This document shows, one piece after another, positions 41,001 through 53,600 of a stretch of DNA of 64,000 nucleotides. The notes below the pieces were generated by a model that worked only from the letters and a program-made list of their open reading frames with translations, did not search any database and was not told where the DNA came from. A program made the translations under genes and the position numbers. This DNA is from Prunella strophiata (taxonomy: Eukaryota > Chordata > Aves > Passeriformes > Prunellidae): assembly GCA_036583965.1 (NCBI GenBank), contig JAZBQD010000018.1:15230867-15294866 (forward strand). Reading direction: 5' to 3'. The stretch's first letter is position 1. The number at the start of each line of letters is the position of its first letter.

Positions 41001-41601
41001 TTTTTTGCTTTTTCTCCAGCAGAGGGAGAACACTGAACATGGTGAATGTGACTGAGCGTGCACAGATACTCTTAAATAACACTACCACTTCCACTGCCTG
41101 CCATGCCAGTCTGGAAGGGTCTCACTTCCTTCCCTGCAAATTTGCCACAAGATTAGGTAGCAAGGGACAAAGACCATCTTGCCTTTTGTACTCACAAAGC
41201 AGCATCTGTGATAAGAGTCTATTAGGACTTTGGGGCTCCACCATAAAACAAAAAACAAGAATTACTTAAAGGGTAGATGACAAGAGAATTAATATAAATT
41301 AATAGTATTACTTTTCAGCTTTGGTGAGATTAATCACACATCAATAAATCTATAAATTAAAGTGATTCCAGAAAATATTTTGCTTCCTTGTAATTTAGTA
41401 ATTTAATGGGTTGCTGGGAGTAGAGAAAAAAGAGAAAACATCTAAAAACCTTGTCAAACAGTACCGTGACACTTATTCCCAAGCCGTTATCTTTTTTTGC
41501 TAGTTCAACCTCAAAGATATCTCCAGGTTTAAGAAGCGTTGTAGACACCTTTTTAGAATTCACTTTGTTTGTTGTATTCGATGAGAAAGAATCCTTTATT
41601 A

Positions 41602-41648
<47 letters not shown>

Positions 41649-44600
41649 AGAGAGAGAACGAAAAAGAAACAAAACAAAAAGAGACAATGATTTGCCTTTG
41701 GAACAGATGCTTACAGCTAAGACCCTAAGGGGTGGGGTTTTTGAGTCAGACACAGCCAGGAGTACACCTGGTGAAGTATCAATTAGTAAGACCCAAGGCT
41801 CACTGCTTCAACTCTTCCATTCCTGCATTCCTGCCACTGAACAGGTTTAGCACAGAAATATGCTTGGCCTTTAGCAGCCAAGTCTTTACTGTCCAAGTGA
41901 GCTGCTTTCAGAACACTGAAACTGCAGTACTTCAGCATTACAGCAGCCTAGAGTCTGTTGGATTAATTAGCAGGAGCTGCCACAATTTAATTGAATAACC
42001 TCCATCAGCTGAACAGAGGAATCACCACAAGTTGGAAATAAATTTGTAGTACTTGTGATTGTGCCCTTTTGGAAAGGCTGAAGCTAGCAAGCTGTGTCTG
42101 CTCAAGAGCATGACTCACTGCTGAATTTTAATGCACAAGAGCAGTTTTTCAAGGATTAGATCAATCCCAGAAGACAATGACTTCTGCTGCTACCCACTCC
42201 AGATGTATCACTCCTACTTTCCTCTAGGAAAAACTTAATTTATCTGCCAAGTGAATAAACTTACCTCTAGGGGTGGTAGGTTACAAACATACTGGACAAA
42301 CACACAGAATTGAAAGGAGGTTTCCTACAGCCCCAGGAAGGGCACTGTAGGTTCATCCCAAAGCACAATCTGCCACTAGTAAAACGCATCTTGTGACATT
42401 GGAAAGTTTTTCCAAGTTACAGAAGTGATTTTCTCCATTTATTTTGAACAAAATCACCATGCTATTAGAAATCAGCTACTAGCATTAGCTGCAGGTTAGG
42501 CCAGGCTGCTCTTCTCCTCACATCCTGACACCCAGTGACAGCTATCTCAATACCACTATCACACTGATTGGAAATATTCATATGAAATCCACTATGCCTT
42601 TTTAGCCAGCTGCTGCTCCTGACTGCTGGAGTAAGTTGCTTCATCCATGTCAGAATCTCCCTCGGTCAGAATATTCCACAGGCTCCACTACCCCAGGGCC
42701 TTTTAGCTTTGGCCCGGGTACTGTCTGATGAGGACCTCCTCTTCTCCGTGGCTTTCGAGGGCCCAGCCTGGGGCTCGCTGTAGTTCTGAGCCTCCTGCTG
42801 GGCTCTGCCACTGGCACGCTTGCCAAAGAAGCCGGCCGGCTGGCTCTGGGCCAGGCTGGCGCTCTCGGTCCTGGAGTCCTGCGAGCTCACGCTGCCGTCC
42901 CGCCTGCCTGCCGACAATCCCGAAACCGGCCTCTGCTGACCGCGGCACCGGCTGCGCTCTTCTGAGGAGGACTCTGCCTCGTTGTCCTGCACTGAGGAGG
43001 GCCTCCTCAAGTAAGCCCTGGCTCCATTGCTGACCTGAGCAGTGTTAGACGATGCTGCAAAGCAGGAGACAAGACAGCCATCAGCAGCTGGCAGCAGCTC
43101 ATCTGCAGCACGACACCCTTTCTCAGGCTTACACCCCAGGAAGGTTCCGCCCGCCTGGGTGTTCCACAGAAAGCTCTCTGCTCTCACTGTACCCCCACCA
43201 AAGGTTACACACCTCTTCATCCTGTCTCTGAACACAATTCCAGCTAGCTGGGGTTGCTCACAGGGCAGACTGCAGATCCCTACCTTTGGCCAGCTTGTCC
43301 TTGGGCTGGGAGATGACCAGCGTCACGTCCTCAGGAGCGTTCTCCAGGATCTCCAAGGCTGCGTGCTGGCTGACACCTTCCAAACTCGTGCTGTTTATGG
43401 ATATGAGGCGGTGCCCTGCACAGAAGGGGCTGTTCAGATACAGTCTAACACCTACATTTTTACCCATCAGTGACAAGGTGGAGTACAGGTCTGACAACCT
43501 GCACACAACACATGGACTAAAAATTACTAAACTTCAAGTGATCCTGGAATAGGGAACATTAATCATGAAAGAAAAAAGAAGCCAGACCCCAAACCAGACC
43601 ACAAAAACTGGTTATATTTCCTCTTTTTAAACCTGCCAAATCTTTATATATTCTGAATTTCTACCTTCTCTTTTCCTGTAGGAAAAAAAATGAAAAAGCA
43701 GAAATCAGAAGTTAAATGAGCAATATGCAGTTCAGTTCAAGACACAGACTAAGATGAGAAGAAAAAAAAATACATTTTTCTCCTCCTCACCCACTACAGT
43801 TATGGTTATAGCTTATGGTTCCATTTCACTTTTTAAAAAATTAAAAGTAGGGATACTGAGTTTTAAAAACTTTAGATTACAATGCATCTGCAAGACAGGA
43901 CAATGGAAAATAAAGCCCTTATCTTTATATGTAACTTCAATTTTCTGCCACTTCAAGCTTCGTCATTTTTACATTGATTTGTGTGATTGTTGTTTTTGTA
44001 TAGTTTAAGAAAGAAGTATCACCAGTTTTCAGAAATTATCTGGAACACTAAGTAAAGGTCACCATTGAAAGGAACTGTGATACCCAGAGCCACAGATGGA
44101 ATTTTACACTATTCACCTGGTTTTAGAGTCCCTTCCAAATCAGCTGGCCCTCCAGGAATAACTGAATGAATAAAAATTCCCAGATCAAGTTTCCCTGTCT
44201 TCTCTCCACCGACTATTTGAAAGCCTATGAAAAAAAGGCCCAAAGCAGGAAAAATGTCAGTCACTTTGTAACTTAACACAAGTCTGTATTTTAGAACAAA
44301 CAAAAACTTAGTCATTCTAATAAATGTAAAGTAAAAAACCCCAGACACCTCAAATTTAAATCTGCATGGAAACAAACACCAAAGCTTTTTGATTAAGCTT
44401 TATTGTATACTCTTGTTTTAAGCAATTGATTTAGACTTTGTCTGTCTGTCTGTCCAGGACACTCCAGGAAAGGCTACAGAAGACAACTCTAGCAAGAGAA
44501 ACACACAAACAGGTGACATGAAATGTACCTTTCCTGAGTAGATAAAATTTGTTTTCTATCACATAAAAATTTCTGTTTTTCTCCATTGTTCGATGTTTCA

Positions 44601-47600
44601 CGTAGAATTTTGACCCTGGTCTTAAGATCTGGGTTTTCAATAGTCCCTGATTTATTTTGAGGCTTCTAATCTATTTCTGCTCATTCTACCATGTAAACCG
44701 GGGATGAATGTTACAGAGGGAAAAAAAAAAAAAATAAGTAGAAAATATCAGGTCTTTTCTATTCTAGCTAAAACAGCAAACTACCATAAATTGCATGGGG
44801 AAGAAAGAGGAGAAATAATACATTTCTTTGAATTTTTTTTTGTTTTTTTTCTCAACTTGTACATTACTGTGCAGTGTAAACACTAACTATTACTGTCTTG
44901 TAGGCTTTTTTCCCCTCTCAAATTTAGACCACAGTCTGATTTTGAATGACAGAATAATGTCCTTAAGGACACTTCAGAGAGTCTTCCTAAAGCACAACAC
45001 TGACATCAAATTTTTCATTACTCATACAGGGAAAAATTATGTGGGTTTATGAAAAAAAACCTCAGTGGCAGAATGTAGGAAGGAATGTAATGTAAATATC
45101 TCATCCTCCAGGCTCTTTAAACATCAAATCAGTGTTCCATCTGATATTACAGGAATAAGAAAAACACTCCACAATTAGCACATAATGCTTTTATTGTGTC
45201 TTTTTTTTTTTTTTTAAAGCATTCATTTAAAGCATTTGTCACAACTCAAAGCTGTGAGGTTCCACAGAGACAAAACGCAATACTGAGCACAGAGATAAAC
45301 TTAAAAGGTCAACTTCTAAGATGACTAGTTCACAATATTAGTATTATCCTACATTTATAACATGAAAAAACTGAAAAACAGACTTGCTTAACATCACAGA
45401 AAGTGCATTTTAAATGCCTTCAAAATCCAGCTATTGCCTGCACTGCTTTGCTCAGTTCTATAATAAATGCTTAAATACAGACCAGAAAACTTTGTTTTGT
45501 TTTTGGCCGCTAGAAATACATGTCAATGGCAATTTTAAAGCCACTTACCTAAGCCAAACTTTTCATCCTTTTTCAAGTTCACCAAAGTGATCTCTCTCTC
45601 TGGTGTGGCAACTCTGTTCTGTGTTGTTTGAAGAGAGTCAACTGTAAAGCCAACATTTCATGATCAGACACCATCTCAACACCTCCCCTCAGGTTTACTT
45701 TAAAGTTCTTTTCCGTTAACAAATATTACTTCTCTGATAACTTGAAAAGCTGTTTTGATCTGGTGGGTCTAACTTTAATCTTCTAAGCCATAGTCAAAGA
45801 CAGAAAAAAACCTCCACAACCCTTGTAACCCACTTCCATCTTCAGCAGTGAAAAATCTTTTACTCCTCCTAAGGAAAGCAGCTAGCACAGTCTCGTGGAG
45901 GAACAACATAATTGAGTTCTAGAATCTTCAACTTCATTAGTCTCAAGTCAGGAAAATATTTGATCTGTGTTTATGTGCTCTGCTCATAGGTAGGGAGGAT
46001 GCAAACACATTGGTAAAATTGAAACTGAGGGTCATTATATGAAATTACTGAAAGGTTACTCAATGAGTTCTCTTAATGGTGTCTCTTCATTATTAGAAGC
46101 ATCTACTAGAACTTCTCTTGCTTCAATTTACTTCCTCATTTGCAACTCCACAGGCTGCTGATTCCACCTCTTCTAAAATTTAAGCATCCTCACAATAGAA
46201 CTCTGTCTCCTGAGGCTTCCCATCAGGCTGAAGTAGATCCAGGCATTTAGGAGACCCAAGGAGAATAACTTGGTGAAGAAAAAAACCCCACCCCACAAGC
46301 AAACAAAACAAAATACAAACAAATAAACAAGCCAAATCTCCTGAAACTTCAGGAAACACCAACATACTGCAAGTCTGAACTCATGGACTTGCTTCCTAGA
46401 GAAAACATTCATTTGGTCCAGGAGTGCCTGGGATACTTTTGCCCTAAGTGGAAGAGGCAATCCACAGCTGCAGAAACCTAATGAGCTCCACACACTGGTA
46501 CAAGGTGAGAACAAGTGATGCAGGAGAGTGCAGCACACTGCACATCATCCAGAAAAGGAGGTTTTTTCTCCCTCAAAACAACATCAAGCCTAAAGAGTGA
46601 AAGAACTAAAAAGAAAATACAGAAGCAGTAACCTCCTAAGTAAGGGAAATGAGCTTTGAAGAGCATGATTCTGGTAGGTAAGAGCACCCTTCAAGTCCCA
46701 AACTAAACAGACACTATTCATATTTGAAAAATATTACACACAGATGTCTAAACCTCCCCCAAGAAGCACTCCAAAACAAATACTAGGAAAGGAACTACTA
46801 GGAAAAGGTCCTATCTAGCTAACTGGCAAAGGCATTAAAGAATACCAAAGGCACAGGACAGGTGGAACAGTGAAGCATTTGCAAGTGACAAACTGACTGA
46901 ATGAATTACTTATCAACTTACCACTCTCTTTTAATACTGCTGATGACAGGTGATTTTCTGAAGTATTCATGCTAACACCTGTGACATGCATGGAAGTATT
47001 AGACACTATTATCTTTTTTTTTTTTTAATACAAAAGCTACCAAGAATTATTTCAGTCTTTTCACAGTTCACATGAGCTCATCCACAATATCAAACTACTT
47101 CTTTTAAAAATGAATAAACATAAAACTAGCTTTGGTTAGTAAATCCAAATTACTCATGTACTCTAGTTGTAGTTTAAGGTTCAGATAGATGGCAGCTCAT
47201 GCAAAGGCAATGAATTAAAGGAAGGACAGAGGCTTGGCCTTTATGATCACAGTTAACTTCAGATAAAAGTGATGAATCTTGAGCAGTGAAGTCAAAGACT
47301 AAATTTTCTAACAATATTGGATATTGAATATGCTGAACATAATAAACAAACACAACAGGACTCTTGTAACATTTTGTAAAGGAACAAGAAAGCTGCTGCA
47401 GTAACAAGCAATTTGAACTACTTCTATTTTAAATCATTTGCATATAGAACCATGTTTTCTTTTAAATTATCATAGCCAAGCAAATGTGGCCCTACTTTAA
47501 AGAGGATAAAATAATAAATGTACTAATATATGAAAGTACATGAGGGAAGATAATTCAGACTTCTGAAGAAAGCAGCCCTGGCCTTCTCCAAACCTATGAA

Positions 47601-50600
47601 CCCCAAAGTTTCATCTGATGTGTTTCACCATGCAAAGAACCTATGTCCCTCAGCACAGGCAGTGTGATTCAGCAGGACTTTGACATGCAGCTAAGACCCT
47701 CACCAGAACTGCTGCCCAGAAGATTATGGGCAAGCATGTGATCATATTAATCACAAAACTGAAGGCACTGGGTAAATGGCTGCAACCAGTCCCTACAGAA
47801 CCTGCACACCCCACTCACTCCTCAGCATTTATGCTCTCAGCACTGAGAATGCATCATTGCCAAGTCAGCCCTGGTTCCAAGTGCACTGGGGGCAGATGTG
47901 GCATGTCACACGCTGCTTTGCTTGCCTTTTTTTTTTAGTTTGTTTATAATGACCCCATCCCCAGAAACTCTTCCACTTTTTCTGATGTCCTGTAACTACA
48001 GGAAGGCCAACCAGCAGCTAAGGCTGCAAATATTTCAGTAATTGTAGTTTCTATTGTTATAACAGGGAACCTTCTAGAACCACGAACTGGTAACACACAG
48101 ATATTAAATATTCATGTTTAATAAACCAGGGTTAGTTTATTTAGCTGCTTTGAATGATTTTTTTTTAATGTGAACTCTCCTTTTTAGTTAATAGTAAGAC
48201 TACTTGTGTGCACTCCAATTCTTGCCAAGAAAATTGAGTAATTGCATCTGGTTTACCTCACTACAAAAGTGTTTTTGTAAAACACCAGTGTTCTGCAAAA
48301 AGTATTTAACTAATTTATTATATCTTAAAAAAAAAAAAACCAAAAACCCAAAAAAACCCTCCAAAGTGTGGAACTACTACTTAGAGACACTGGCCAATAT
48401 CCAGCTGATGCCAAACAGTCACTTCCAACAAAATCACTCCCTACATCCTTTCCACAGAAAGTACTAAAAGAGTTCAGCCTTCACAAACAGACCGTGAAGA
48501 CTAGCAAATTATTAAAAGATCCACACAACCAAATGGCACCCTGAAGTGACAACCTGAAAGCTGTTTTGTTTTACAGCTTTTACTTTACACCTCTGTGCAC
48601 AGACTGGTGCTGACCAAAAGAGGATTTTTTGGATTCACTGCAATAATGGCCTTGATAGCTTTAACATGTGATACTCTATTCCCACTTTCAAACCAGAATA
48701 TTACCATCAGTTAATAAATATATCAAAACATTACACCCAAAGCAATTTTAGAAGTTTGTTAGTAAATACAGTAATATTATTTTTTGCATGCTGACCTACA
48801 ACATAGGCTTGACCGGTATCTTCAATGGATGATGAGTCTGATTCATTTTTCTTTCTTTCAGGGCTTCTACTTAAACCTGCATGAGATTTTGAACTTAAAG
48901 GGGAGAAGGAGAGAAGGGGAACCAGACAGAGGGAAGAGGAAGTTGGGAGAGGGAAGGATCAATGTAATAAAATAATGGCATGAATAATAAATCAAAACTG
49001 ATGCAAAATGTACATTGACTGTACACAAAGATACTGCAGGGTGGTCAGAGAGACTCTTACTTGTTTGGTTTTAATGCTCCTGTTGCTGATCCAGTATCAA
49101 ATTTTGGCATTTGCTGAAAGACCCTTCCCATTATATCTTCTATTTTTTTGGGAGAAGAGTCCAAAGCAGTAATAACATTTTTCCTCGGGGGGTAAACAGA
49201 GATGTGACTCTGACTCAGATCGTGAAATGACTTGCTCATAACTCTGGGTCTTTCCTCCCATGGACTCTTCTCGTTCTTGTCCCTTGCAGAGCCAGGAAGT
49301 GGCTGGAAGAGTGAGAGCTCAGAGCAGGAGAGTCTCTTGAGGATCTCTGCTTGGACAGACAGGGGTCTGACAGCCAGTCTGTTCAGAGTGCTGCTGGCCA
49401 GGCTGCCAGTGCTGATGGCTCGGCCCATGTTGAAGCCTTTGACAGAGTCTGCATGAAGGTTCAGGCTCCTAAATGAAGCCCTTTCTGTGGAAATTAAAAA
49501 AAAAAAAACAAACCAACCAAACCCAAGCAATTAAAGCTATTCAGTAGAGCTAGTGTGACCACCTTGTGTAAAGCATGCTTTTTAAACAACCAACTCACAC
49601 AAAATGTATTTTCTTGAGATGCTTAGCAGAGATATTTAAACACCCCTCATGGAGTTTGTTCAGGAAGCAAAGTTTGGAGTTCATGACACTACACTAACCC
49701 AAAGCCCAAAACCACAGAATATTTATCCTCTTTATTAGCATAAAGACTCATATTCCCTGTCAGGCTGCCATGCCTTATACACAGATACATAATCTCCTTC
49801 TGCAAAACAAATAATATCCTCAAGCCAAGTGACCTGGAAGATTATACTTCCTTTAATCTGCTCATAAAAGTATTTTCCAGGACTTGAACAAATAGGGCTC
49901 CACCATCTCCACACTATCAGATGCTACCAAACTTCCATCCATCCATTGCTTTGTTTTTTTTGCATGAGCCCCTCCACATTCACAGGGCAGCTGCAAGGCC
50001 ATGAAGGCTTGGCAGCATTTCTGCCCAGTTACAGAGCACCAGTCCACTCAGGTGCACTTAAAGACCTCCCCTGCCACAAACATCCTAGCACAAAACAGAA
50101 AGTGTTGACTGGGGTTTGCCAGACTTTTTGACACATTAGCAAGGATTCCCTTAAGCAGCAGCGAAACAGGTCTTGGGCTGTAATTAAATTACTGTCAGCT
50201 GAGTCGTGGGAACTGTCTGGGTGGATGTTCTTAGCTGAAAGCAAATTCATGATAATACATCTTAGCCTAAACCCCTCTTAATTCAGAGCAAAGCTGAGCA
50301 GGGCTCCTGTCTATTACCCTAACTGCCTCCTAAGGCTAGCAGTTAAGTTCCTGTGGCTTAGCTCTCACAGGAACTTGATAAGCTGTGGCAACTTGTTGGC
50401 TGCTTAGAGACTTTAAAGGAAATCAGGCCACCTGGACCCTTCATAAACTTCACTGTCTTGGAGCCAGTTCACAGGGAAGTCTCAGGAAAAGCAATCCTCA
50501 ACTGCATATATATTTCTGATCTAGGGTTAACCAGTGGGGGGTTTTTAACCCTGTATACATGTAGGAAACAAACTGCTTTAGGAAGCTGCACTGTAACTCG

Positions 50601-53600
50601 AAGGGAAAATTGTACTTTTTTGGTACACATCACCCATTAGGTTTAATGGTAAATACTGTGGCATTTAGAAAAGAGTGTATTTGACAAATGCAGTCTCAGT
50701 CCCACCATTCCAAAAGACTTTACTGCTTCCAATACCTCAGGCAGGAATTAACTGCCACTGTAACTCGAGCTTCTTCTGTAAGAGGCATAGAGATGGTGAA
50801 GATTTAGTTGTGGAAAGTATGTTTTTCTGTCCTTTCATCAAGTGAATTAGTATACAACTACCACTTCCTTACCCACACCAAACACCTCTTCTAGCCACAG
50901 CCACTATAAGCTACAGAAGGTAAGCTACAGAAGAATGATTTTGCCCAATCAGACCAGAAATCCACAAATCCCAATTTCCTGACTCTGACAGAAGGCATCA
51001 ATGACAGTTGCATTAGCTGTGTTCCCATCATGGGGAAGAGTACCCTAATAAAATGTGCTGAGATCTCTTCTCTTGACATTGTATTTAGCCTCTGAGAACA
51101 TCAAACAGAATTTCTATGGATTTCAGATGAATACTTTCACATCATTTACTATATTATCTAGCATCAGGCTTTTCAAACTTTCTGCCAATCTCGTAACTGA
51201 AAATTCTCATGTGCTCAAAACTCATCATCTGTAAGGCTGACTTAACCTTAATTTCATTTTTTTTTTTTTGTTTTTCCATATGCCCTTCATGGAATCCAGA
51301 ATGCTCTTTTCTTTACTGTTATGTATGTCCTTTTCTTTATTATTTTGCTGAGTGCTTCCAACTACCAGCTTTTACTGGTATATTAAGGGTTCGATTTAGA
51401 TTTAGCAAAGTTATGACAACAGCAAATTTTAAAATTATTTTTACTTTTAACAATCAATGTGCTGGAGTTAACCATAATGTTGATTTGTTTGCTTCTGATT
51501 ACAAGTAATTGGTGGAATCTGGGACCTCTGATTTCCAAGTGATCTGCACTGTACAGAAGCAAACTATTGTTTTCCAGACTCCTACAGCACAACACATACT
51601 CCATCTGTTAAGAGCAACCAAGTTTGCCTGGCCAAGAAAGCCTTTCCTGTATTGCTTTTCTCTGCAGTTCAGGATAAGCAAACTCTAAATCATAGAATGG
51701 TAAAAAGGTTTTAAGTCCCTTGGTCTTATTTCTTTGCCTGAAGTTGGCTGAGCCCAACAGAACAGAAAAAAGGCTGGATAGTTGCCACAGGCCTTTTGCC
51801 CTCCCTCCCAATCGCCTCGCCTCGCCCCTCTTCCTTCTCCTTCCTTTCTCCTTCCTCCCTGCCATCGCTTCCCTGCCTCCTTCGCATTAGCCTCGCCTCG
51901 CATCGCTCGCCTACGTGGAATGGCCTCGCCTCGGCATCGCCTGCTACTTTCGGTCCTCGCTCCTGTCCTTTCACGTCCTCCTTCTCTTCTCCTCTCCTTT
52001 CCTGCTCCTCTCCTTTCCTCCTTCCTTTCCCTCTCCTTCCTTTCCTCCTCTCCCTTCTTCCTTCTCTCCTCTCTCCCTCTCCTCTCCTCTCCTCCTCCTC
52101 TCCTTTCCTTTCCATTTTAAATTAGAGATCACAATATCCACAGCAATGTGGTCAAACTTCATCCCAGCTACTGTGGTGGAAGTCTGGATTAACAGCAATT
52201 GGAATGCAGACAGATAACAGGGAACAAAGAAAGCATGACCAGGCAGACTGACCAAAACAGCACTTCCAGACCACACAGAAGGCCAGCCAGACAAGTGAGC
52301 TCTGCTGCAAGCAGTGAAGGTATTCATACAGAGGGGTTTTTTCACTGATTACATTATCCAATTATTATTTTCTATCTAAAAAGAATGCCTTTACATTTTC
52401 TGTTAGGCACACAAGTTATGAAGGAAATGGGAATTATGAAGGAAATAGATTAGTATCCCTGTTGTTCCTTACCAAGTCCACCCAACATTAAGTGGAATAA
52501 AGACAGCTGTACCCACAGCTTAGAGATGGAGCATCATGGAATGTCCCCTATTTAACATGCACTCCCATGATCACATCATCAACTCCACATTATCAAACCA
52601 TTCCCTTTCACATTAAGTAAAAGGTAAAAATCCTGTTATTGAAATACCTTCAAGGTATTTCTGAAAGAAAAGGCAAAAGCCTTTATTAAATTAAAGAGGG
52701 AAGTGTGACCTGTTTTTAGATTGCTTTTGGTTTAGAGGAGCTGCTGTGTGCCAGCTTTTCTGTGTTCTCCCAACTCCTTTCCCACCCCTTAAACAAAATC
52801 TAAACATGCTTAGCTAGGAGAGTTTCTTCATAGTATAAACCCTCCAAATGTAGATCTATACATACACAGCACTCAGCACAACTACTGAGGCTCCAGTTCA
52901 GTTTTCCTCCTTACAAAAATACATATAGATTGCTAATAAAAACTAACACAGCATCACAGTCCTTACCAATGTCCTGAGTGTCTTGGTTGCTCTGTCTGGT
53001 TCTCATCTGTAGCTGGAACTTATGCTGGGAAGAGCAGAGATGCAAAAGGTACTGGCAAGTCTTACTATTGTCAGTCTGAAAGGCATGCTTGATGCCATCT
53101 GATGTGTTCTGCAAAGTTATTTTCTTCTTCTACACAATGAGGAAAGAAAAAAAAGTCAAAGACAAATTATTTCTTTTAGCCTACAAAGAATTCTGTGTTT
53201 GCTTGTGCACAGTTGCAGCATTCAAACTTTCCTGAAGCAAAATGCACTGATCAGAGAGATTTCTATTAAAATACAAGTCAAAGGTAATGTGAGATTTATA
53301 AAGCAGCTCTTTAAAGCTACTCCTGGGCTAGAAGAGAAGGTGCTTTATTATTATTTAATCTGTCTCTGTTACTGTTAGTGCTGAGTAATGACAACCAGAA
53401 CTATTACATTTTGCAAGATGGGGTTTTCAAACGCCCCGAGGAAGTCACAAGGGATTCTGCCATTTAAGAGAAAAATAACTAAATGCTGATCTAATTACCA
53501 AATCTCTCAGTTAATGTTCCAGGTCTTGAACTTATATTTTCAGTAATTTTTAAACTTGAATTTATCCATTCTAGTTAAAACCATCTCACAGATGAAATAG

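Noticed and set aside
41451..41850. Lys-rich ORFs through the A43 run
   Set aside because: Poly-lysine from the homopolymer; no gene.
43042..43473. 143-codon plus-strand ORF over PDZ1 exons
   Set aside because: Antisense shadow of the GC-rich PDZ1 exon and its intron.
51726..52345. Overlapping Arg/Glu/Gly-rich and Ser/Leu/Pro-rich ORFs
   Set aside because: They are translations of the homopyrimidine repeat in several frames.
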